Assembly (NCBI GenBank): GCA_015487335.1
Contig: WFPZ01000268.1
Coordinates: 1 to 6,398, forward strand
Direction: 5' to 3'
Source: Paracoccaceae bacterium
Lineage (GTDB): Bacteria; Pseudomonadota; Alphaproteobacteria; Rhodobacterales; Rhodobacteraceae
Length of the DNA: 6,398 bases
The notes beneath the pieces were generated by a model. That model made no database searches, was not told the origin of the DNA, and was given only the letters and a program-made list of their open reading frames with translations. Below are positions 1 to 5,809 of the stretch, in pieces. The translations under genes were made by a program, and so were the position numbers. Numbering within the stretch: position 1 is the stretch's first letter; each line of letters opens with the position of its first letter.

Positions 1-263
1 GCCCGCCCGACTGGGGCTGGATGGGGCTTCTGTCCGTCTCGGCGGTGCTCGGGCACTGGCTGCTGATCCGCTGCTACGAGGTGGCCGAGGCCAGCGCGGT
101 GCAGCCGTTTGCCTATCTGCAGCTGGTCTGGGCTGCCGCGCTGGGCATCGCCGTGTTCGGCGAAACCCTGCGCGTCAACGTGGCCCTGGGCGCGGCGGTG
201 GTGGTCTGCGCCGGGCTGTTCACCCTGTGGCGGGCCCGGCAGGTCGAGACCGGCAAGGGATGA
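1..263 (+). CDS. EamA/DMT-superfamily transporter, C-terminal fragment
   Basis: This is the 3' end of a gene that begins before the window. The reading frame is open from base 3 and ends in TGA at 261-263, giving 86 visible residues. They contain three hydrophobic stretches (about visible residues 8-25, 36-54 and 61-80), divided by the segment AEASAVQPFAYLQLVWAA and by a short GETL turn. That layout matches the last three helices of the second EamA repeat in drug/metabolite transporter permeases, whose usual form is ten helices in about 300 residues. The alanine-rich 'A.A..QPF.YLQ..WA' segment is typical of the family. It is an inner-membrane permease; the substrate cannot be inferred from this fragment. 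It converges on the transglycosylase gene. An ATG at 21 lies inside the domain and is not the true start. Confidence 0.85.
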   Translation, partial: PPDWGWMGLLSVSAVLGHWLLIRCYEVAEASAVQPFAYLQLVWAAALGIAVFGETLRVNVALGAAVVVCAGLFTLWRARQVETGKG

Positions 264-273
264 CACCGCAGCC

Positions 274-306
274 CTTCATCTTGCCCGAAATACTCCCGCC
301 GGAGGC
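274..306 (-). repeat. Rhodobacteraceae-type intergenic element, possible terminator of the transglycosylase gene
   Basis: Read on the minus strand, the element is GCCTCCGGCGGGAGTATTT, then CGGGC, then AAGATGAAG. CTCC and GGAG (positions 304-301 and 296-293) can form a 4-bp stem around a GGCG loop, followed directly by TATTT. In this direction it lies 23 bases past the stop codon of the minus-strand transglycosylase gene, where a rho-independent terminator would be expected. I recall near-identical strings as a frequent intergenic sequence in Rhodobacter and Roseobacter genomes, but that is memory and not a search. The stem is short for a terminator, so termination is an inference; the repeat identity is the firmer part. 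Confidence 0.5.
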
Positions 307-328
307 ATGAAACGGGTCCGCACAGCGC

Positions 329-2302
329 TCAGCGGCCGCGCAACTCCTCCGACAGCTGCGCCGTGGCCTGGCCCGAAAGCCGTGCCCGGTAGACGATCAG
401 CCCCTCCATCACCCGCATCACGTAGTTGCGGGTCTCGGTGAAGGGGATGTGCTCTATCCAGTCCACCGCATCGCGCGACCGGCGCGGGTCGCCCAGCTCT
501 TTCAGCCATTGGCGGGCGCGGTTCGGGCCGGCGTTGTAGGCGGCGGCCACGATGGGGTAATAGGCGCCGAACTCCTCGATCAGCCGCGCCAGATAGGCAC
601 TGCCAAGGCGGATGTTGTAGGCCGGATCCTCGAGCAACCGTCCCGCATCGAAGCCGAGGCCCAGCTCCTTCGCCATCGCCCTGGCCGTGGCCGGCATCAG
701 CTGCATCAGCCCCATCGCCCCGGCGGGGCTTACGGCCCGGGGGTCGAACTCGCTCTCGCGCCGGGCGATCGCCAGCGCCAGTTCGCGCGCGACGGGCAGG
801 TTGCCATCGAACGCCTTGGCCAGCGGGAAATAGGGCCGCGGCAGGACCAGCCCGCGCACGGCGGCATATTTGGCGAGGCTGACCGCCGCATAAGGCTCGT
901 CCATCTCGAGCGCCAGCTGCGCCAGGGCTCCCAGTTCGGGCGGCGAGAGCGATTCGGCAAACTTGCGGGCGAAACGGGCAAACAGGCGGGATTCTCCGGC
1001 ATACTGATAGAGGATGGCCACCTGGAAGACCGGCGAGGCGGAAAAGTCGAACTCCGTCCAGTCGGGGTATCTTTCGCGCCCGGTCAGTGCCGGATCCGGC
1101 GGCAGGCCGGCTTTCTCGGCCGCCAGCATTCCGTAGAAACTGGTCTGAAATTCCGCCGCGAAGGCATAGGCGAGGCGGGCCTCTTCCTCGTGGCCGAGCG
1201 CCTCGTGCGCGCGCCCTTCCCAGTAGCCGGCCCGGCCGAGGCTGATCGGGGTGCTCACGGCGGCGCGGAAACGGCGGAAATGATCGAGCGCCAGCTTCGG
1301 CTTCTTCAGGTCGGTAAGCGCGATGAAGCCGGCAAGCCATTCCAGATCGGCGTAATCGCGGCCCTTGCTCAGGAAATGGCGGCTGGCCATTTCGTAGGCC
1401 TGCCGGGGGCGGCCCATGCGCATCAGCTCGCGCGCGAGGCTGCGGCGCAGGCCGGCCCACCTTTGCGGATCGCCCAGCGCCTCGGCCGAGGTGGAGCGCG
1501 CCAGCATCAGCTTTACGGCACGGTCCTTCATCCCGCGGGCCAGACGCCACTTGACGCGGGCATAGGCCAGACCGGGATCATCGCGCAGCTCCGGCGGGAT
1601 GGCGCGCAGCAGCGCATCGACGCCGTTGCGGTTTTTCAAAAGCGCGATGCGGGCCTTCGCCAGGGCCCTCTTGCCCGGACCGACCCAATCGTCGAGGCGT
1701 TCGGCCTCGGAGAACAGGTTGCGCCAGATCAGCATGTCCTGGCGCGCTGCCGCATGGGGCCTGATCAGCGCGGCATAACGGGCGCGAAACAGGGCTTCTT
1801 CTTCCTCGGTCAGGGAGAACTCGTGCCAGGCGCGCAGGATCTCGTTGCGGGCCTGTCCGCCCTTGCCGATGGCGCGCAGGGCGGCGGCCAGGGCCAGGCT
1901 GCCGGTGCCGGTCTGCGGCGCACGTTTCGCGAAATAGGAAATCACCTGCCCGGGCGGCACATCCTCGCCGATGGCCTGCTCGCCGCTCTTGCGCAGCAGG
2001 GCAAGGCCCGGCCAGCCGGGGTTGTGCAAAAGGAACTCGGCAAACTCGGAGAACTCTCCCTCGCCGGCGCGCAGGCGGTGCCAGTCAATCATGGTGCGGC
2101 CAAGTTCGCCCAGGGGGGCAATGGCACGATAGGCGCCTTCCCAGTCTTCGGCCTGGACCGCCTCCATGGCGCTGCGCAACGCGGCGGCGGTGCGCTCGGG
2201 CCGTGGCGGGGCCTGGGCCGTGGCGGAAAGGGCGCTCAGGGCAAGGAGCAGCGCCCCCGCCACGAGAAAAGCGAATCGGAACGGTGAACTGGGTGCCTGC
2301 AT
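329..2302 (-). CDS. slt: Soluble lytic murein transglycosylase (Slt70-like), periplasmic
   Basis: A 657-residue exported enzyme that cleaves the MurNAc-GlcNAc bond of peptidoglycan to leave 1,6-anhydro-muropeptides, acting in wall turnover and recycling. Residues 1-31 look like a Sec signal peptide (basic F-R-F, then a long Ala/Leu core, with cleavage likely after ATA or AQA). Residues 35-500 are rich in helix pairs of the kind that build the Slt70 superhelical ring, and include the family-like segment FYGMLAAEKAGL. The C-terminal SLT domain carries ARRESEF with catalytic Glu516, GAMGLMQLMP at 528-537 and AAYNAGP at 587-593. Length agrees with E. coli Slt70 (about 645). The ATG at 2302 was chosen because the signal peptide follows at once; the frame stays open far upstream. 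No well-spaced ribosome binding site is seen, and an in-frame GTG four codons earlier is an alternative. It is divergent from dapA and convergent with the permease fragment. Confidence 0.95.
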   Translation of the reverse strand: MQAPSSPFRFAFLVAGALLLALSALSATAQAPPRPERTAAALRSAMEAVQAEDWEGAYRAIAPLGELGRTMIDWHRLRAGEGEFSEFAEFLLHNPGWPGLALLRKSGEQAIGEDVPPGQVISYFAKRAPQTGTGSLALAAALRAIGKGGQARNEILRAWHEFSLTEEEEALFRARYAALIRPHAAARQDMLIWRNLFSEAERLDDWVGPGKRALAKARIALLKNRNGVDALLRAIPPELRDDPGLAYARVKWRLARGMKDRAVKLMLARSTSAEALGDPQRWAGLRRSLARELMRMGRPRQAYEMASRHFLSKGRDYADLEWLAGFIALTDLKKPKLALDHFRRFRAAVSTPISLGRAGYWEGRAHEALGHEEEARLAYAFAAEFQTSFYGMLAAEKAGLPPDPALTGRERYPDWTEFDFSASPVFQVAILYQYAGESRLFARFARKFAESLSPPELGALAQLALEMDEPYAAVSLAKYAAVRGLVLPRPYFPLAKAFDGNLPVARELALAIARRESEFDPRAVSPAGAMGLMQLMPATARAMAKELGLGFDAGRLLEDPAYNIRLGSAYLARLIEEFGAYYPIVAAAYNAGPNRARQWLKELGDPRRSRDAVDWIEHIPFTETRNYVMRVMEGLIVYRARLSGQATAQLSEELRGR

Positions 2303-2347
2303 CGGGCACGACACTACCCTACGGCCGGGGGGTGGCAACACACAAAC

Positions 2348-2376
2348 TTGGCATTCCCGGCCCGGGCGGCTAGTTT
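2348..2376 (+). promoter_or_regulatory. Predicted sigma-70 promoter of dapA
   Basis: TTGGCA at 2348-2353 and TAGTTT at 2371-2376 are separated by exactly 17 bases. The -35 matches five of six consensus bases; the -10 matches three of six. Transcription would start near 2383, giving a leader of roughly 50 nt. An 11-bp palindrome, CCCGG-C-CCGGG (2356-2366), lies in the spacer and could be an operator, but such palindromes are easily formed in GC-rich DNA. A second TTGGCA at 2385-2390 has no -10 partner. The -10 lies in one of only two CTAG tetranucleotides in the window. Confidence 0.45.
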
Positions 2377-2394
2377 CCGCCGCGTTGGCAATGA

Positions 2395-2411
2395 GGGGCG
2401 ACTCGCGCCCC
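2395..2411 (+). promoter_or_regulatory. Stem-loop in the dapA 5' leader
   Basis: GGGGCG (2395-2400) and CGCCCC (2406-2411) are perfect complements around a 5-nt loop ACTCG, giving a six-pair all-GC stem. It ends 10 nt before the AAGGAGAG ribosome binding site and would lie inside the leader transcribed from the predicted promoter at 2348-2376. It could protect the 5' end or tune translation. It is far too small to be a lysine riboswitch, and no U-tract follows, so it is not an intrinsic terminator. Confidence 0.4.
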
Positions 2412-2435
2412 GGAAAACCGAAAGGAGAGCGTGTC

Positions 2436-3311
2436 ATGTTCAAAGGGTCCATTCCCGCACTGGTCACGCCGTTCAGGAACGGCGAACTGGATATCGACAC
2501 GCTCAAACAGCTGGTCGAATGGCAGATCGAGCAGGGCAGCCACGCGCTGGTGCCGGTGGGCACCACCGGCGAGAGCCCGACCCTGAGCCATGCTGAGCAC
2601 GAGACGGTGATCGAGGAGGTCGTCAAGGCGGCGGCCGGGCGGGTGCCGGTGATCGCCGGGGCGGGCTCGAACAATACCGCCGAAGGGATCGGCCTGATCC
2701 GCCATGCCGAGCGCGTGGGCGCCGATGCGGCCCTGGTGGTGACCCCCTATTACAACAAACCCACCCAGGCCGGGCTGATCGCCCATTTCAAGGCCCTGCA
2801 CGATTGCTGCGAATTGCCGATCATCATCTACAACATCCCCGGCCGCTCGGTGGTGGACATGACCCCCGAGACCATGGGCGAACTGGCGAAGCTGCCGCGC
2901 ATCATCGGGGTGAAGGACGCTACCGGAGACCTCGCCCGCGTCAGCCTGCAGCGCATGGCCTGCGGCAAGGACTTCATCCAGCTCTCCGGCGAGGACGCCA
3001 CGGCGCTGGGCTTCAACGCCCAGGGCGGGAGAGGCTGCATTTCGGTCACGGCCAACGTGGCGCCGAAGCTGTGCGCCGAATTCCAGGCCGCCACCCTGGC
3101 CGGAGATTACGCCAGGGCGCTGGAGTATCACGACCGGCTGATGCCCCTGCACCGGGCGATCTTCCTCGAACCCGGCGTTGCCGGGGCCAAATACGGGCTG
3201 TCGCTTCTGGGCAGGTGCAGCGAAGAGGTGCGCCTGCCGCTGGTTGGCCTGAGCGAAGCAACCAAGGCCGAGATTCGCGCCGCGATGGAGCACGCAGGGT
3301 TGCTGGGATAG
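2436..3311 (+). CDS. dapA: 4-hydroxy-tetrahydrodipicolinate synthase (DapA)
   Basis: A cytoplasmic 291-residue enzyme that condenses pyruvate with L-aspartate-4-semialdehyde, the first committed step to diaminopimelate and lysine. It is a (beta/alpha)8 barrel with all the expected residues: GTTGE at 42-46 (Thr43 and Thr44), Tyr106 in TPYYNKP, Tyr132 and Arg137 in YNIPGR, and Schiff-base Lys160 in GVKDATG. The NAQGGRGCISVTAN segment near 220 is the usual late-barrel loop. Length matches the family (about 292 in E. coli). The ATG is set by AAGGAGAG at 2422-2429, six bases upstream, the best ribosome binding site in the window; the frame is open further up, but that would overlap the transglycosylase gene. 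It appears to have its own promoter. In related genomes, as I recall, smpB often follows dapA; here a minus-strand permease gene lies between them. Confidence 0.98.
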   Translation: MFKGSIPALVTPFRNGELDIDTLKQLVEWQIEQGSHALVPVGTTGESPTLSHAEHETVIEEVVKAAAGRVPVIAGAGSNNTAEGIGLIRHAERVGADAALVVTPYYNKPTQAGLIAHFKALHDCCELPIIIYNIPGRSVVDMTPETMGELAKLPRIIGVKDATGDLARVSLQRMACGKDFIQLSGEDATALGFNAQGGRGCISVTANVAPKLCAEFQAATLAGDYARALEYHDRLMPLHRAIFLEPGVAGAKYGLSLLGRCSEEVRLPLVGLSEATKAEIRAAMEHAGLLG

Positions 3312-3332
3312 GGCCGGGCGCCCGCGCCGCCC

Positions 3333-4235
3333 TCAGGCGAGCGAGAACATCTCGCCCGGTTCCAGCACCAGCCCCAGCGCCAGTTTCGCGCACATCCCCA
3401 GCACCATCAGCGCCAGCAGCACCCTCAGCTGCTCGGCCTTCAGCCTCAGGCCCAGGCGGGTGCCGATCTGGGCGCCGATCACCCCGCTGACCAGGAGCGA
3501 CAGCGCCAGAACCACGTCCACCGTAAAACTGTCGCGGGCGTGCATGATGGTGGCGAAGGCCGCGACGAAGATGATCTGGAACAGCGAGGTGCCTACCACC
3601 ACCTTGGTCGGCATCCCAAGGATGTAGATCATCGCCGGCACCATGATGAAGCCGCCGCCCACGCCCATGATCGCCGACAGGAACCCGACCAGAAACCCGA
3701 CCAGCAGCGGGGGAATGACGCTGATGTAAAGCTTCGAGGTGCGAAAGCGCATCTTGAACGGCAAGCCCTGCAGGCGGGAGTGATGGCGCCTGCGCTTTTG
3801 CGGCGCGTCCGATCCGGCCCGGCGCATGGCGTTGAGGCTCTCGATCAGCATCAGCCCGCCGATCAGCCCCAGGAAGACGACATAGGTCAGGTTCACGAAG
3901 AGCTCCACCTGGCCCAGTGCCTTCAGCGCGGTGAACACCCGCACCCCCAGCATCGCGCCGCTCAGGCCACCGGCCAGCAGCACCAGCCCCATGCGGATAT
4001 CCACCGTGCGCCGCCGGAAATGCGCCAGAACGCCGGAAAAGGACGAGGCGACGATCTGATTCGCGCCCGTCGCCACCGCCACGGCCGGCGGAATGCCGAT
4101 GAAGAACAGGAAAGGTGTCAGGATGAAGCCGCCGCCAACCCCGAACATGCCCGAAAGGATGCCGACCAGGCCGCCGAGGCCGATCAAAAGGAAGAGGTTT
4201 ACCGAGACTTCGGCAATGGGAAGATAGATCTGCAT
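3333..4235 (-). CDS. TauE/SafE-family membrane permease (putative sulfur-anion exporter)
   Basis: A 300-residue inner-membrane protein with about eight hydrophobic segments (near 13-27, 40-66, 83-103, 112-132, 172-190, 197-231, 239-256 and 270-291). It has the internal duplication typical of TauE/SafE proteins: FGVGGGF at 31-37 and MGVGGGF at 190-196, each followed by a helix, a 'GIPP/GMPT' turn and a conserved V.V.T...Q segment. A basic linker (138-168, with KRRRHH) joins the halves and is probably cytoplasmic. Family members are linked to export of sulfite, sulfoacetate or other sulfonates, but the substrate varies and cannot be read here. The start at 4235 gives the N-terminus MQIYLPIAEVSV that I recognise from Rhodobacteraceae homologues, with GGTGA as ribosome binding site seven bases before the ATG. 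The gene converges on dapA (21-nt gap) and diverges from smpB. Confidence 0.92.
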   Translation of the reverse strand: MQIYLPIAEVSVNLFLLIGLGGLVGILSGMFGVGGGFILTPFLFFIGIPPAVAVATGANQIVASSFSGVLAHFRRRTVDIRMGLVLLAGGLSGAMLGVRVFTALKALGQVELFVNLTYVVFLGLIGGLMLIESLNAMRRAGSDAPQKRRRHHSRLQGLPFKMRFRTSKLYISVIPPLLVGFLVGFLSAIMGVGGGFIMVPAMIYILGMPTKVVVGTSLFQIIFVAAFATIMHARDSFTVDVVLALSLLVSGVIGAQIGTRLGLRLKAEQLRVLLALMVLGMCAKLALGLVLEPGEMFSLA

Positions 4236-4236
4236 G

Positions 4237-4247
4237 GGTGAATCACC
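4237..4247 (-). promoter_or_regulatory. Perfect 11-bp palindrome at the TauE/SafE-family gene start
   Basis: GGTGA-A-TCACC reads the same on both strands apart from its central base and ends one base before the permease ATG (4235-4233). On the minus strand its first half, GGTGA, matches the 3' end of 16S rRNA and stands seven bases from the ATG, so it is the likely ribosome binding site. The second half, TCACC, can pair with it in RNA (GGTG/CACC, loop ATT). It might be a protein operator, a weak self-masking ribosome binding site, or chance. Confidence 0.35.
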
Positions 4248-4383
4248 GAAAAGCTGGCGAAGACAGCGGTGCTGTTACGCCTCTTGCTCGGCCAATGCCA
4301 GCCGTTTTTCCCTGGCCGGATCCCTCAGGTTGCCGCACCGCAGAATCTTCCGCCCGGCGACATCCTCTGGACAGCCATGCGGC

Positions 4384-4402
4384 AAGGGCCTATCTGCCCC
4401 TT
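4384..4402 (+). promoter_or_regulatory. Small hairpin immediately before the smpB start
   Basis: AAGGG (4384-4388) and CCCTT (4398-4402) are complementary around a 9-nt loop, and the stem ends two bases before the smpB ATG at 4404. AAGGG is the only ribosome-binding-site-like sequence near this start, but it lies 15 bases away, too far for direct use in linear RNA. The stem would hide it and move it closer in space. The function is inferred; the pairing is visible. Confidence 0.3.
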
Positions 4403-4403
4403 C

Positions 4404-4883
4404 ATGGCCGCCAGGAAGAAGGACAACCCCAATTACAAGGTGATCGCCGAAAACCGGCGGGCACGGTATGATTATGCCATCGAGGACGATCTGGAATGCG
4501 GTATCGTCCTGCAGGGGTCCGAGGTGAAATCCCTGCGCCAGGGGCAGGCCAACATCGCCGAGAGTTACGCTGCGGTCGAGGACGGCGAGCTGTGGCTGAT
4601 CAACAGCTACATCGCGCCCTACGAACAGGCCAAGACATGGGGCCACGAAGAGCGGCGCAAGCGCAAGCTGCTGGTCTCGAAGAAAGAGCTGGCCCGGTTG
4701 TGGGATGCCACGCGCCGCAAGGGCATGACGCTGGTGCCGCTGGTGCTCTACTTCAACCACAAGGGGCTGGCCAAGCTGAAGCTCGGCATCGCCCGCGGCA
4801 AGAAGACCCGGGACAAGCGCGCCACCGAGGCCAAGCGCGACTGGCAGCGCCAGAAGGCGCGGCTGCTGCGCGAGCGGGGCTGA
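4404..4883 (+). CDS. smpB: SsrA-binding protein SmpB
   Basis: A 159-residue RNA-binding protein that partners tmRNA in trans-translation, rescuing ribosomes stalled on mRNAs lacking a stop codon. It opens with KVIAENRRAR (12-21), then the oligonucleotide-binding barrel with GIVLQGSEVKSLRQG (33-47) and the conserved Glu40, then NSYIAPYE and the basic RRKRKLL stretch. The barrel is followed by the flexible basic tail from 132 (GKKTRDKR, then a Lys/Arg-rich helix), which in SmpB occupies the empty mRNA channel. Length is normal for the family. I chose the ATG at 4404 by homology to the usual short N-terminus. In-frame ATGs at 4377 and 4269 would add 9 or 45 residues with no family resemblance and no better ribosome binding site. 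No convincing promoter is visible in the 168-bp divergent region upstream. sseA follows after 67 bases. Confidence 0.97.
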   Translation: MAARKKDNPNYKVIAENRRARYDYAIEDDLECGIVLQGSEVKSLRQGQANIAESYAAVEDGELWLINSYIAPYEQAKTWGHEERRKRKLLVSKKELARLWDATRRKGMTLVPLVLYFNHKGLAKLKLGIARGKKTRDKRATEAKRDWQRQKARLLRERG

Positions 4884-4895
4884 GGGGATCGGCCC

Positions 4896-4924
4896 TTGAA
4901 AGACGCGCCCGCGCTGGCTAGCAA
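4896..4924 (+). promoter_or_regulatory. Predicted sigma-70 promoter of sseA and the aminotransferase gene
   Basis: TTGAAA (4896-4901) and TAGCAA (4919-4924) are 17 bases apart; the -35 matches five of six consensus bases and the -10 three of six. The start point would fall near 4931, just ahead of the GGAGG ribosome binding site at 4941-4945, leaving a leader of about 20 nt. The -10 region is GGCTAG, the same hexamer as at the predicted dapA promoter. It suggests sseA can be transcribed independently of smpB. Read-through from smpB is also possible, since no clear terminator separates them. Confidence 0.5.
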
Positions 4925-4950
4925 GCAGCGAAGCACTGGCGGAGGGCAGC

Positions 4951-5808
4951 ATGCCTCATGACGATCCGAAAACCCTGGTCTCGACGGACTGGCTGGCCGC
5001 GCATCTGAAGGATCCGGACCTGCGCATTCTCGATGCCTCGTGGCACATGCCGGGCTCGGGGCGCGATGCGCGGGCCGAATACGAGGCCGCGCACATCCCC
5101 GGCGCACGGTTCTTCGACATCGACGAGATCGCCGATCTGCGCTCGGACCTGCCGCACATGGTGCCGCCGGTGGAAAAATTCATCGCCCGCATGCGCGCCA
5201 TGGGGGTGGGGGACGGCCATCAGGTGGTGGTCTATGACAGCGCCGGCATCTTTTCCGCCCCGCGGGTGTGGTGGCTGTTCCGGCTGATGGGCAAGACGGA
5301 CGTGGCGGTGCTCGATGGCGGGCTGCCCAAGTGGCAGGCCGAGGGACGCCCTGTGGAGGACATGCCCCCGGTGCTGCGCGAGCGGCACATCACGGTGCAG
5401 CGCCAGGCGCATCTGATCAAGGATGTCACCCAGGTGGCCGCGGCCTCCAAGCTGGGCGATCACGAAATCGTCGACGCGCGCTCTCCGGGCCGTTTCCGCG
5501 GCGAAGAGCCCGAGCCGCGCGCGGGGCTGCGCGCGGGGCATATCCCGGGTTCGAAGAACGTCCATTTCCGCGAGCTGCTCAACGAGGACGGCACCATGAA
5601 GCCCCCCGAGGAGCTGCGCGCGGCGTTCGAGGCCGCCGGCGTGGATCTTTCCAAGCCGGTGATCACCACCTGCGGTTCGGGGGTCACGGCGGCGATCCTG
5701 AGCCTCGCCCTGCAGCGGATCGGACACGAGCGCCACGCCGTCTACGACGGTTCGTGGGCCGAATGGGGCATGTACGACGACCTGAAGGTCGCAACCGGAG
5801 ACGCATGA
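4951..5808 (+). CDS. sseA: 3-mercaptopyruvate sulfurtransferase (tandem rhodanese)
   Basis: A 285-residue cytoplasmic sulfurtransferase that moves the sulfur of 3-mercaptopyruvate (or thiosulfate in some relatives) to a thiol acceptor through a cysteine persulfide. There are two rhodanese domains. The N-terminal one (about 8-125) has HIPGA at 48-52 and VVVYDSAGIFSAPRVWW (92-108), where the active Cys is replaced, as is normal for this non-catalytic domain. The C-terminal one (about 155-280) has VDARSPGRF, the substrate-site segment EPRAGLRAGHIPG, and the active loop CGSGVTA with catalytic Cys241. The CG[S/T]GVTA loop favours mercaptopyruvate over thiosulfate, where rhodaneses usually have a more basic loop. 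Length fits E. coli SseA (281). The ATG is fixed by GGAGG five bases upstream. It is followed after one base by the aminotransferase gene, so the two form an operon. Confidence 0.95.
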   Translation: MPHDDPKTLVSTDWLAAHLKDPDLRILDASWHMPGSGRDARAEYEAAHIPGARFFDIDEIADLRSDLPHMVPPVEKFIARMRAMGVGDGHQVVVYDSAGIFSAPRVWWLFRLMGKTDVAVLDGGLPKWQAEGRPVEDMPPVLRERHITVQRQAHLIKDVTQVAAASKLGDHEIVDARSPGRFRGEEPEPRAGLRAGHIPGSKNVHFRELLNEDGTMKPPEELRAAFEAAGVDLSKPVITTCGSGVTAAILSLALQRIGHERHAVYDGSWAEWGMYDDLKVATGDA

Positions 5809-5809
5809 G

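Noticed and set aside
449..2287. A 612-codon open frame on the plus strand antisense to the transglycosylase gene, plus a 424-codon minus-strand frame at 276-1550.
   Set aside because: Both are low-complexity, Arg/Gly/Ala/Gln-rich translations with no recognisable domain. They mirror the GC-rich third positions of a gene whose catalytic motifs and signal peptide are clear.
2166..2435. Upstream in-frame extension of dapA starting at 2166.
   Set aside because: It would overlap the transglycosylase start by over 130 bases. The family N-terminus (MFKGSIPALVTPF) and the strong ribosome binding site both point to 2436.
2370..3293. Long minus-strand frame antisense to dapA; similar antisense frames at 3540-4241 and 4918-5892.
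   Set aside because: Each lies opposite a gene with unmistakable family motifs, has no ribosome binding site of note, and encodes unrecognisable sequence rich in His, Arg and Gln. They are shadows of GC-rich coding.
3315..3324. CGGGCGCCCG palindrome between the convergent dapA and permease stops, considered as a bidirectional terminator.
   Set aside because: It can form only a tiny stem with almost no loop, and no T-tract follows on either strand. Such palindromes are common by chance at this GC content.
4285..4300. Sigma-54-like element on the minus strand (TGGCA and GCA at -24/-12 spacing) upstream of the permease gene.
   Set aside because: Only the GG and GC doublets and a few flanking bases fit, with the usual TT before GC missing. 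It is not convincing without an enhancer-binding site.
4951..5325. Missing catalytic cysteine in the first rhodanese domain of SseA, considered as a defect.
   Set aside because: A non-catalytic N-terminal domain is the normal state in tandem-domain sulfurtransferases; Cys241 in the second domain is intact.
5517..5539. Tandem copy of GCGCGCGGGGC with a 12-base period in sseA.
   Set aside because: It encodes RAGLRAG in the conserved EPRxGxRxGHIPG substrate-site segment, so protein sequence plus GC codon choice explain it.
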